From Krasilnikovozyma curviuscula (lineage: Eukaryota > Basidiomycota > Tremellomycetes > Cystofilobasidiales > Mrakiaceae), in NCBI GenBank assembly GCA_014825775.1, contig MVAQ01000018.1:62001-126000 (forward strand): DNA of 64,000 nucleotides, in the 5' to 3' direction. The notes below the pieces were generated by a model that was not told the origin of the DNA, made no database searches, and saw only the letters and a list, made by a program, of their open reading frames with translations. Positions within the stretch are counted from its first letter, which is position 1. Each line of letters starts with the position of its first letter. Positions 21,863 to 32,782 of this stretch are shown here, in pieces. Both the position numbers and the translations under genes were made by a program.

Positions 21863-24727
21863 ATGAAGGCTGCGCTCCCTCTCTCACTGCTGGCTCTGCT
21901 GGGTCAAGGGCTGAACTCAGTCCAGGCAGCAGCCTTTGTACAGGAGCGAATACGAGGTGAAGGCGGTCAGGTCGTTCTCGGTGCAGACGGATCGAATCCA
22001 GGTGATGGATCATCAGGTTCATCAAGTTCAGCTACCGGAGAGAATTTAGAAGCAGATTTATCCGTCGGAGTGATGAAAAGTAAAAGTGAGGACTATCTCG
22101 AATTGAGGAGGTGCAACCCATTCATACATGGAGTGTAAGCTAACGGTCTGATTCAATACTTTTTAGAGCTTCACGGCCGATTCTTACAGTTAGTAACATT
22201 CCATTCTTGATTGAGGGTTCCTACTGGCTCTTAAAAAAAAAACCATACACTGATGGAATTTTTTGTGTTGACAAAAATACAACAGCATCACCGACATCCA
22301 CCCTGATCCTTGGTACCTCAAAGGATCGTCCGTCGAGTCGGGTTGCCACGTCAAGGAGAAGAAGAAGCTTCTCACTAATACAGGTGACAAGGAAAAGGAC
22401 AATGATGGCCTTGCTGGCTACTGGGGTAATGCGGTCTCGTAAGTCTCCAAAATCAATTATTTTGGGCTTAATTGTCCTGTATGAAGCATGAAGAGCAGTT
22501 GGGATACTGTCTTGATTTCTTCTGAGCGTTCTTTCCCACTCTGGATTGCTTACACCTCCTGAGCTGGTCAAGAATGTTATAACGTGGGGCAATCAATATT
22601 CACTGACTTGCTTTTGTTTTGCCAGGGAATGTGATACACCCATCTCACTCATGAACCTCACTTTCGACTGGATCGAGAAAAATATCGCTGACGAGGTTGA
22701 CTTCGTTGTTTGTAAGTACCCAACTATGCGCAATCCCTGACGCCGCCACTGCAGATTCCGCCTGACAGGGCCCCATTTTATAATTCTAGGGACAGGAGAT
22801 AATGCCCGGCATGATATTGATAGAACAATTCCTCGAACACCGAAGGAAATCTACAATCTCAATCACATGGTAACCGATCGAATGTTGAACATTTTCACGA
22901 AGAGGAAGATTGGTGTCGTTCCCAGTGTTGGAAACAATGATGTCTTCCCCCACAACATCATGTTCCCAGGTCCAAGCGATGTTATAAGGAACTATCTGAC
23001 GTGAGGCTCTAACAAAAAACCGTCCTTTTTATTCCATCAACTGATAGTTTACTCACGAAACTTTTCCATCGCGTCTCCCCGTAGTACATGGAAGAAATTC
23101 ATTCCCTTCGCCCAGCAACACACATTCGAACGTGGTGCTTACTACTCAGTTGAAGTCATCCCAGATCAGCTAGCTGTTATCTCCCTCAACACCTTGTACT
23201 GGTACGACACCAACAAAGCCGTCCAAGGCTGCGCGATGGGTTCCAAGCAGCCTGGTGCCATGGAATTGGATTGGCTAGATGTTCAACTAGAGATGTTTAG
23301 AGATCGAGGTTTGATGGTTTGGTTGAGTGGACATGTACCGCCGTCCAGTCAAAATTACTTCAAAGATTGCTACTCAAGGTATGGGGAGTTGATGCTGAGG
23401 TATCAGGACATCATTGTTGGTCAGCTGTACGGCCACATGTACGTTTCCGTTTTCGCATGGTCAAAATACAAGTTTTTCTATGGTTTACTGACAGCGACTC
23501 CTATTGGTATTTCGCAGGAATATGGACCACTTCTTCATGATTGACTCAAACTCTCTGGCAGACTTTGCTCTCTCTGGCGACAGCAAAGCCAAAACCAAGT
23601 CAACAAATTCGAAAGAGAAAAAGAAGTTATACGACCCTTCAGCTCCTTTCAACACGACCGACCTACCCGACTTCAGAATCACCAAAGATCGAACGAAGAC
23701 CGGTTCTCTTGAAGGCGACTTGCTGCAGTTCTTTGACGACAACATCCCCAACAAAGAATCGAAGCTTTGGGAAGAAGACTGGAGTGTCGTAAATGTCTCG
23801 CCTAGTGTGATTCCAACGTACCTCCCTTCTCTGAGGGTTTACAGCTACAACACTACTGGAACACCTTATATCCCAGGAGAAGGTGATCTGGAACCTCCGA
23901 GACCAAATCCTGATGATGATAAAGAGCTGGAAGATGGTGATGAAGATGATGACGAGGCTGATTTTGAGGTCGTCGATGACAACGAGTACGACGACGAAGA
24001 CAGTTCAGAGGAAGACATGATGAAGAAGAAAAAGAAGAAGAAGAAGAAGAAACCTGTTGTCAGTATATTCTACGTCATATCTTTGATGTTCCTGGCCTTA
24101 CGACCATTTTCTTGGCTCCTTAGCGCATGGTGGGGGATAAGTACTGTCGCAAATTGAAGAACAGGTTAAAGAAGAAATGCCAACCCGCAGTTCCAAGAAA
24201 TCATTCACCATCGTCGCCTAGTCGTACCAACAGGCTCTTCACTGCCCTAGGGTACGCTCAGTTCTACATCCCAAGCTTGAACCACCCCAAGAGTAAACCA
24301 CCGACGTGTACGTTGCTTTCCTCCTAACTTTCTTTGGCTTGCAATCAGCTCCTTCTTTAACCTTGCTTTGGTAATTTCTCTCAGTTCAACTCGAATACGC
24401 AACATATACACCCACAGCTCTTTATCCGAAGAACAAGCTCAATGAGCCGCCGATTCCACCGCATCTCCTCCCATCCAACATAACAGCTAGCATAGAGGAT
24501 GAAAAGATTGTGTTGTACGACATGCACGATCTCACGATCGGGTCTTACCTTGAGTTTGGGAAGTCGTTGACCAAAAACAAGAAGAGCTGGAAGGAGTTTT
24601 TGCGCTTCATTTATGGTGAGTCATAGTCTCTCTTTATTGTTCCTTTTGTTGTTTTGCCATGCTTACCCTAATTACTCTCATGATTCAAGTGAGCACCGGA
24701 GCTGAAAAAGACAATTTCACCATTTGA
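21863..24727 (+). CDS. PPN1: Vacuolar endopolyphosphatase (Ppn1 family)
   Basis: Cleaves inorganic polyphosphate in the vacuole; calcineurin-like metallophosphoesterase. Ten exons (21863-22079, 22167-22188, 22286-22438, 22626-22711, 22790-23000, 23085-23438, 23518-24058, 24124-24307, 24385-24615, 24690-24727) sum to 2037 nt, 678 aa, closed frame. Start chosen at the ATG of a signal-anchor, MKAALPLSLLALLG. Metal motifs in order: KLHGRFLHITDIHPDP, WTGDNARHD, SVGNNDVFPHN, WLSGHVPPS, QLYGHMNMDHF. Near the C-terminus a D/E/S-rich stretch runs directly into a poly-lysine block (residues about 520-570), unlike the rest of the protein. A 22-nt exon at 22167-22188 encodes most of LHGRFL. Transcribed divergently from the oligoribonuclease gene. 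Confidence 0.93.
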
Positions 24728-25146
24728 TGGGGCATTTCTCAGTCAACTTTGTCCATCGCCGACCGCCTCGCATTCATCCTTTTCGCTCTACACTTTAGCT
24801 TCCCACTGTACTCAACGCACCAGCATTCTACCTGTGACGAATTAATGACTCAATAAACCCCGTACCATCAGTTTTTAAGCATCGAACCCAGAAGCATAAG
24901 TATCAAACGCATATTACTTATTTACCTGTGTTTCTATTATTATCATCGCTTTTTTTTTTTGTTCTACTATGTAATAATAAAGAACTAGCTCCATACAGCT
25001 TTTTCCCTTCGTCGTTTTCCCTTAGCGTCGCGCCCGCTCGCACTTCCATATTAGTTTGTACCAGCCTCTGTACTCCCAATTTCGCTATCAACCCAAGACA
25101 GAGACAGAAAAACCAACAAAGAAAGCCCTATGACGTAAAAAACCCC
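24728..25146. other. Convergent intergenic region
   Basis: 3' regions of the endopolyphosphatase (plus) and the CFA-synthase-like gene (minus). T-rich run near 24950. No gene seen. Confidence 0.5.
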
Positions 25147-27227
25147 TTACTTCTCCTTCTCGGGATTCGCAGACGGCGCAAACACCTCACAAGCGAGGCC
25201 CTCATTGCCCTCTTTCGTAATTCTGAAAACGTGGACGCCAATGATGCGCGTGGTGAACCCTACCTCGCAGTAGTTGAAGTAGTACATCCACTTCTTCTTG
25301 AAGACGGCCACGTCCTCGGCATCCATTCCCGGGTGGTCCCGTAGGAGGGAAGGCAGGATGTGGGAATCGAAGGATGCGAGGAAGCGGTTCTTCCAGGTGC
25401 GGAGAGTGCGTGCGTAATGCGGCTTGTGTTTAAACATCGCAGATGTCAAAATGAATGCGAAAATGGAGAAAGAGGGAGCTAAGGGCTACTTACTCCAATG
25501 TTGCACACGTCGTCTACGATGAACTGTTCATTGGTGCCCTTTTTGATGGACTCGACGAGGAATGTAAACGACGGCAAGAAGCCACCAGGAAAGATCCATT
25601 TCTGAATAAAGTCGACTTCGCGCTGGTAGTTCTCAAACCCTGCGCGGAAAGGAGTTGACAGAGGTGTCGTCAGAGAATCGTCAGAGAAAGCTGGGGGAAA
25701 TGTGTGTAAGAGGGGTTAGGCGGGGACTCACTTCCTTCTGGGATCGTAATGACCTGTGGGGGTTTACAAAGAAGGAAAGAGGAATCGTGTTCAGCATTAG
25801 TTCTTCTTGGGTTGCAATAGAAGTAACGTGGTTCAGCAGGGCTTGGCCTTAAGCAACACACATACCTGGAAGACACCGCACCCTCTCTCGTTCAGCGCCC
25901 AGCCAACTTGGCTCCAATAGGTGGACATCCAGTCCTTCCCAACAGCCTCAATCATCTCGATACTCACGACCCTATCGAACCTGCCCTTCCACTCGGTGGG
26001 CAACGAGCGATAATCGAGTAGGTGGACCGTTATGCTGTCCTGCAGACCAGCGGACGCAATGCGCTCGCGTGCTAAAAGGGCCTGTTGTGTTGAGAGGGTG
26101 AGAGTGTCGATGACGCACCCTGTCTGCTTTACAGCCTGTTTAAGGGGAAAGAAGAATAAGCCAATTAAGGTCAGAGAACATGGAAACAAAATGAAATCTC
26201 TTTTGCTCTGACCTCAATAGCAAACGATCCCCACCCGGTACCGATCTCCAATACCCGGTCACCTTTCTTCAAATCGGCCTTCTTGATAATAAGCCTCAGT
26301 TTTGCATACTGCGCCTCCTCGAGCTCCCGCACCTCCCTCTCGCGGTTGAGAGCGCGCTTCTTCTCGTCGTCCTGCGTCGCAAGCTTCAGAGGTAGGCGGA
26401 GGAGATTCTCAGACCCGCTTGTAGACGAAATGGTGGAAGACGAGAGGTCGCCGTCGAGCGAAGGGAAGAGCGCGCACGAATACGTCATGTCTGGCGAGAG
26501 GAAAGCGGAGAACATGCTACAAAAACGAGCGACGGCCTTCAATTCCCAAACTTTTACCAAAGCCAAAGGGAAAGAGTTTATTGCTTACTCATTACCCAGA
26601 TCGTAGTGTCCAGCGATGTTTTTCTTGCTGCCCCTTATGTCATTGTCAAAGACTTTTTCATTGAGGAACCCGGACAGTCTGGCGACTACCTTTGTGGGGA
26701 GAGACGAGACGCCTGAGATAGACTGGGAGACGACGGCTGATGTTTTGGAGGAAGAAGAGGAAGAGGAGGGTGGATCGGGTCTGTTAAGGATAAAGATCTG
26801 AGTGTTTGTCGCCGGTCGTCAGGTAAAGCTGTCGATCGCGGCGGGCATGACGAAACATAGAGGGATGGGGAGGAAGACGTACTTTGAACAAGCTAATGAG
26901 GTCGTCACATTCCACCTCGCCCATCATATATGCCTCACTAAAGCCCAGATCACCCTGCAGCACCAGTCTCAACCAAAAGCTCTCGTTCAGCACCCTCAGT
27001 TCCGCCCTTGGTCCCTCGACCTCATCATCGGAAGAGGGTGGAGGGAACGTATATATGGCACCGTCTGAGACGGTGAGGACTCTCAGCTGCCCACGTTTGA
27101 TACGGGACATGAGGGTGATGACCAACGTGCGGCAGAGCAGGTTGGGGCCCGTGGTTGAGTACTTGACGAGGGAGGAGTACGTCGAGTTGATAAGGCTATT
27201 GGCCGCTGAGAGGACCGTTGACGACAT
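25147..27227 (-). CDS. Cyclopropane-fatty-acyl-phospholipid synthase-like methyltransferase
   Basis: SAM-dependent enzyme predicted to act on the double bond of phospholipid acyl chains. Family N-terminal domain first (LCRTLVITLMSRIKRGQLRV, then FWLRLVLQGDLGFSEAYMMG), linker with NIAGHYDLGNSMFSAFL and DMTYSCALF, then the SAM-binding core: GDRVLEIGTGWGSFAIE (motif I), TLTLSTQQALLARERI, RFDRVVSIEMIEAVG. C-terminal part has YQREVDFIQKWIFPGGFLPS, the R-T-L-x-x-W region, and KKWMYYFNYCEVGFTTRIIG. About four introns. The related fungal sphingolipid C9-methyltransferase has N-terminal membrane helices that I do not see here, so CFA synthase type is preferred. The coding region looks somewhat GC-richer than its left neighbours. 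Divergent from the beta-lactamase-fold gene. Confidence 0.88.
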
Positions 27228-27616
27228 GATTGGATAGGATAAGAAATCAGCGTTGGGATGGAGGTTGGGACCTAGGAACCAGCTGGCACTTTTTTAGAAA
27301 TAGATGGATCGAAGAGGTGATTCCTCGATCGCGGGAACGTCGTCGATGATGAGAGCCATTTCCACGGACGGGCTTATTCACCGGTTCCCTCCGTATATTC
27401 TCTTTATTTTCTTAATTCAACTATAAATTGATTGGAATCCGTTAAAAATCTCGTTATGATCCGGTAGCAGTAAGAAGTATGCTATAATAAAAAAGACTGA
27501 ACATTAGCTGGGCGGTGGAAGGAAGAGTGGGGGGTTTCACAGTGGGGTGGCTCTCTCGAGGCTATCTTCTGTGAGCACATGGTGTTCCTCCCTCAGTCGA
27601 CCTCACCAGACGAAAA
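27228..27616. other. Divergent promoter region
   Basis: 389 nt shared by the CFA-synthase-like gene and the beta-lactamase-fold gene. AT-rich around 27395-27500. No coding signal. Confidence 0.5.
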
Positions 27617-29723
27617 ATGGCATTCATCACACCTGAGCTTTCGTTATGGATCGAGGGTATCCTCAGTGCATGGGATATCCGAGGGTGTGCCATCTCCATC
27701 GTCCAAGGGGACGGCCCATCGACTGGCTGGAAAGAAGAAATCAAGTGTTACGGTGTAAGAAACGTCGCTGGGGATCCAGTCACTCCTCAGGTGAGTCATA
27801 CTATGACGAAAACGACGAATAGGACCAAGAAGCTCTTTTGTAAATGGGACTGACGACCCGCTTACTTGACTCTATGAAACAGACACTCTTTGCCCTTGCG
27901 TCCAACAGCAAAGCGTTCACCTCTGCATCTCTCGGCTTAGCGCTATCCCAATCCCCAACGCACTCGAGCACGTTGTACGACACTAAAGTCAAGACACTCT
28001 ACCCTGACTTTGCGCTGGTCGACAAGGTCGCGGAGGAGTCCGCGAGTTGTGTCGATGTGCTGAGCCACATGACGGGTGTACCGCCGTACGACGAGAGTCT
28101 CAGCACACAAGACAAATCTCTTGAAGGACTAGTGAGTAGAGATGAAATGGAAGACTGAAGAGAGGAAGCTTGGCTGATAGCAAATTTCTCCCAGGTTGCT
28201 CGACTCGCCCATTTGAAGCCCTCAGCTGAGTTCAGGCAGAAGCATCAGTACAACAATATGGTTAATAAACAAAACCATTCGTTTTTTTCCATTGGTAGCT
28301 GATTGTAGCTAATTTCACTGCTATCCGTTTACGCAGATGTATGACCTCGCTGCCTTCCTCGTCCAGCACCTCACCTCGATGCCCTTCCCGACGTACCTCG
28401 CCACTCACATCTTCACACCACTAGGAATGACTAGCACAACGCTCTCCCCTCCTCCATCTACTCTCGCCTCCGACAAGCAGCAATACGCCACTGGCTTCTG
28501 GCGCAAAGGCCAGTCCTACACCGGCTCCTCTCCAGATACTCCCTTGACCGGTACCCTTGTCGGCCTGCAGAGCGGGTTGGCTAGAGACGGTGGGGTTGGA
28601 TTACAAGGTGCAGGGAGTGTGTGGTCAAACGCGGTCGACCTCGCCAGGTGGATGAAATGCTTGTTGCGCCGGGGCAAACACCCGGAGACGGGTCAAGAGA
28701 TAAGTGAGAAACGACATCACTGTTTTGTTTGCCTCATTTCTCATTACCCTTGCTAAATTTTGTTATCTGTCCGCTTGACAGTCCCCGAGAAGGTGCTCGA
28801 CCAGATGGAGACGTCACGCGCGATCGTTGAGGGCCTTCCACTTTATCCTGAAACATCCCAGCGGCTCTATGGCCTTGGTTTCCGGAGGTACAACTACCTG
28901 TCCACCCCGATCATCGAGCACGGCGGCGCTGTAAGCGGCTTCAACAGTCAAGTCGCGCGGTTTCCCGCGCACGACCTCGCGTTGGCGGTGGTAATGAACT
29001 CAAGTCCTCTGGGAGAGTTTGTGATGCATATAATCAAGTGGAGAATATTTGAGGTTATTACTGGTGTACCTGAAGAGCAGAGAATCGACTGGAACACTCG
29101 GTTCGTAACCTCTCAACCTCCTCCCTCTCGCTCGCTCTTAAATAGCATCTCATTCTTCCTCCTTCGAGTGGTTCTGTAGTTTGAAAACCAAGCACCTCTC
29201 GTCCCTCCTCGCCCTCCAAAAAAACCTCACCTGGCCAGCTCAACCTCTTAACCCCCGGCCGTCCCCCTTCCCGGCAGCCCAACTAGTTGGAACTTACTCG
29301 TCGCCGGCTTATGCTTTCCCTTTGCACCTCACGCCTGCAAAGATCTTGCCCTCCATAGGGCACTTGCCCAAAATGGAGGATTCTCCAAGCTTCATGCCTA
29401 TGTGGGGCGCACTCAGCGTCTTCCTCGTGCCATGGGACGGCGCTGTGTTCAAGGGTGTCTCTGAGTTCGTGTTTGCGGGCGAGGGGAAGGAGGCGGAGGT
29501 CGGGGGTGAGACAATCTACACCATGCCGTTAGATGTCGAGGTTGATGTTTCTTCCGATGGGATTGTGTTGGGGCTCGGCATCCGTGGGTTGGCCGGCGCC
29601 GAGTGGTTGAGTGATGCCACAGAGGGCGAAAGTGTGAGAGAAAGGAGCGAGGTTTATTTCACCAAGGAGAACGAGGCGGTAAAAGGAATGGTTCTAAGAG
29701 GGACAATCTCGTTGGTTGGATGA
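27617..29723 (+). CDS. Serine beta-lactamase/transpeptidase-fold hydrolase (class C-like, PF00144)
   Basis: Probable esterase or peptidase of the penicillin-binding-protein fold; eukaryotic members are rarely true beta-lactamases. The active-site serine is in ALASNSKAF (S-x-x-K). The second motif is HQYNNM (Y-x-N), read across an intron to MYDLAAFLVQHL. The third is IEHGGAVSGFNSQ (H-G-G in place of K-T-G). Other family marks are HIFTPLGMTSTTL and AGSVWSNAVDLARWMKCLL. A C-terminal lipocalin-like region (QLVGTYSSPAYAF, ending GTISLVG) follows. Five or six introns. No signal peptide seen at MAFITPELSLW, so probably cytosolic. Substrate unknown. Confidence 0.85.
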
Positions 29724-29948
29724 GAATTTTGGGCTTAGTAGACAGCGAAAACAAGTGCGGCCGGCCATCACCCTTCACCAGAAGCTAGCCCTCCGTTTCC
29801 GTCGTTTTCGTAAAGGTGCGCTTTGTACATCCTCGTATGTAAGCACATTCAGAGAGCATACACAGTATCGTTAAAGTCTTACAATGTCTTAGCACTTGAG
29901 GCGGAGAGAAAGAGATAATCAACAGTGATACACTTAAGATCTGCTCTA

Positions 29949-32440
29949 CTAACTCAGGTCGACCTCACCCATAGCCCTCTCCGCCTCCGCCGCTTCTTCA
30001 GCCTCCCTCCTCTCATCCTCTTCCGCCTCTCTCCTCTCCCGCTCAACCAGCGCCTCCTCCATCGAAATGCCCTTGTCACCTGTCGTCTCTTCGTCAATTT
30101 CCTCTTCTCCGAGCGGAACGTCATTGAGCTGAATTTCGACGCTCGGCGTGCTCGATATCGATACAGTCCGCTTCCACTCGGGTGGTACAGGCTCACTAAT
30201 GACAATCGGAGGAGTTGAAGGTCCGGCGCTACTCTGCGGCAAAGTTGAGTTCTCCTCGACATCTTGGGAGGACGGTGCGGTTTGGCCGGTCGCAGCATCC
30301 GCCAGCGACCGAGCTTCTTCAAGACTCATCCCAGCGTTGACACCTTTTGCTTCCTTCTCAATCTCATCCTCCTCTAGCGGCGTGTCGTTCAGCTGGATTT
30401 CGAGCGGCGTCGGTGGCGGCGGGGCCGACTTGGGTCGTTCGACAGAAGCTGCTACAGTGTCCGAATTTGGAATGTCGACTTTAAGATCTGGAACTCCTGT
30501 AGAAGGTGGAACGATGGCTTCCATGACAGTCGGCTCGTAGTCTTCTTCGGCGGCTGCTGTCGGGTCGAACACCTTGTTTTCAGGGATCGGAACGAAGGTG
30601 GGAGTAGCATTTTCAGGTGGAGGACTTGTAAGAGGGAACCTAAACAGATCACAAATAGCTTTTGTCAGCACCTCGATCAAACAAGCGATGACAAGGTCAG
30701 AAACCACATGACTACTTACTTGAATCCTCTATTGAGAGCACCCGATCCTGTCCTCTTTGGGACTTCTTCTTCTGTCCTTCCACGATTCTCCTCTTCCTCT
30801 AACTCTCTCCTGATCTCACTCTCCGTTTTGGCAGGAATAGGAGCAATAATCTTTGAGACGCTCGAGTTGCTTGGACTCCTGGCGAAAGGCGCTGGTGCGG
30901 TTGAGGAAGCTGAGCCTATGAATGGCGGGTTAGAACCTAAAAGGTGTTGGGATATTGGGACCATTCTGAACGAAGAGAGAGACAGATAAAATTTCAGTGG
31001 ACTGGAGATGTAAAGGACTCGAGATGCAAACAAGCAGATGACGAGACAAGAACTCACTTCTTCGCGTCACGACACGCCAAGACCCACTGAGGTTCGACGA
31101 TCGGTAGGGACATCTGCATAGCCTTTTGATACTCAACACTTGGACCTCTATTACCACGCCAGATCAAATGCATGAAAGCAAACGATTCAAAGTTCAGCCA
31201 TCTCTCCAAACAAAAGGAAATATTGCATTAAAACTGACCCTCCAGGTTCATCTCCAGGCTGAGAGCAAACAAAATGACTCGTCTCAAGCCCAATCTTATT
31301 CTCCGGTGAGCTCAACCTGCCACCCATCTCCTCCAGCGCCTCGATGGCCTTTGCACGAAGGATAGGATCGGGGATGGGTCCTAAGGTGATAGAGATTCCG
31401 GTGGTGTCATTAATGTGGTGTGTTTTGAGACGGATTACATTTGACGGGTATGTCCCTGACGTTGTTTTACTGAGTAGGAAGTATGTCAGTGCGGGGGCTC
31501 GTGCACGAAGCAAGGCGTCAGGGGGGAAGCTATCTTACAGAACAAGTTGGAATGTGTAATCTCCTTCGACAGCTAATCCTGATACTTTGGTAGAAGTGTT
31601 AGAGCCTGGATTTGGAATACTAGCGAGACGAACGCCGTTTCCTGTAGCAAATTCGAAGCTGGTCAGCATGCTGCTGAGGCAGAAACGACCAGCACGATGT
31701 GCGAAAGGAGATTTTCAACTCACTATATAGATCAAGGCTTCTGATGTCTGCACGACCAAGCTCGAGTTTACCCCATTCGAGGACGACCGACGTCTGGGTG
31801 ACAGCCCTCAGAGAGAGCACAGGTGCTTTAGGCTGGACCGTTCCGAACTCCTTCAGGATTTCCTCTTGCAAGGTGAGGAAATCTCTTCGTGATGCATCTT
31901 CAGCTGGTTTGTTTCGGTGGACTGATAGAAAAGAGCCAGCAGCGATTGTGGAACGCGGTCAGAACAAAGGGTGAGGTGGCTGCGGACACTTGAATGTTGG
32001 CTTCATTTACCTGATATGTTAACGATAGAGCCTGAGGTGATTCCCTGGGGAAGTAACAGAGAGGGGAACTCTATCAAGTGAGCTCTACATAGCGAACAGG
32101 TTCGTCAGTGGGCCGCTGGAAGGGTGGGGGATTAGTTGAGGTGACGACAGACCTCTCTCCAATGAGAATCTGAGCAAGGGGAGGACGAAAGACATCAGTA
32201 CGGATCCCTTACTGAGCAAGAGAAGCATTACTCAAGAAGCATTACTCACTGCCATTCCAGCATCGAGTTTCCCAACTACGTACAACCGAAGGTCAGTTAC
32301 CTCGGATTCCATCTCCTTCACCTCGCCAGCTGCAACGAAACTCCTTACCTGTAAATGTTTGCTGCGACAGAAAAAGGTGAGGTTGATCAGCAAAGATCCG
32401 CTGGACCAAATAAAAGGATTAAGCTCACGTATCCACTCAT
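29949..32440 (-). CDS. CHS5: Chs5-like exomer scaffold (FN3 + BRCT)
   Basis: Scaffold of the exomer coat that exports chitin synthase and other cargo from the trans-Golgi. Start at 32440 gives MSGY joined through a 13-nt exon (32349-32361) to QTFTVGKLDAGMA, like the yeast N-terminal dimerisation segment. Then HLIEFPSLLLPQGITSGSIV, EEILKEFGT, the FN3 domain (APVLSLRAVTQTSVVLEW through SGTYPSNVIRLKT), and BRCT (ITLGPIPDPILRAKAIEALE, THFVCSQPG, SLPIVEPQWVLAC). The C-terminal ~250 residues are acidic and disordered and contain two copies of a ~30-residue repeat starting EIQLND. About eight introns. The FN3-BRCT order makes this a secure call. Confidence 0.9.
30050..30404 (-). repeat. Two copies of an EIQLND repeat in the Chs5 C-terminal tail
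   Basis: Copy 1 (about 30310-30404) reads EIQLNDTPLEEDEI and ends GMSLEEA. Copy 2 (about 30050-30140) reads EIQLNDVPLGEEEI and ends GISMEEA. They are separated by a Ser/Pro-rich spacer. Confidence 0.8.
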
Positions 32441-32782
32441 CTTGGACATTCTGCAGCTCGGACTTCTTGAACGGTGAGCGGCAGACTGAGCTCACGCCAA
32501 GGAGGCGAGGGGCGTGAAGAAAGTCGAATATCTTTGCAGTTTATGTTTTTCATCTAAAACAGCTCTAGGGTTGAGATGTAGATAGATTATACTTACAAAT
32601 GCAGCTGATACCCTGGAAGGCGCCTGACTTTCTTCCTAACTAGATTGCGACGCTCGACAAGTCACGTTGGTGGGGCGCTGTCAACCCTGTGGTCAGAGAT
32701 ATCTGCGGGTTATTTATCGATCTCAATATATACTATTTCAATGTTCTATTCCATAGAGATTTCTCCTAGACAGCCTGTCGTT
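32441..32782. other. Intergenic
   Basis: Chs5 promoter and amidohydrolase 3' end. No further feature recognised. Confidence 0.45.

Noticed and set aside
26283..27237. Plus-strand frames over the CFA-synthase-like gene
   Set aside because: Shadows; the minus strand has all methyltransferase motifs in order.
30148..30540. Plus-strand 130-codon frame, Ser/Gly-rich
   Set aside because: Antisense shadow of the biased-composition Chs5 tail.
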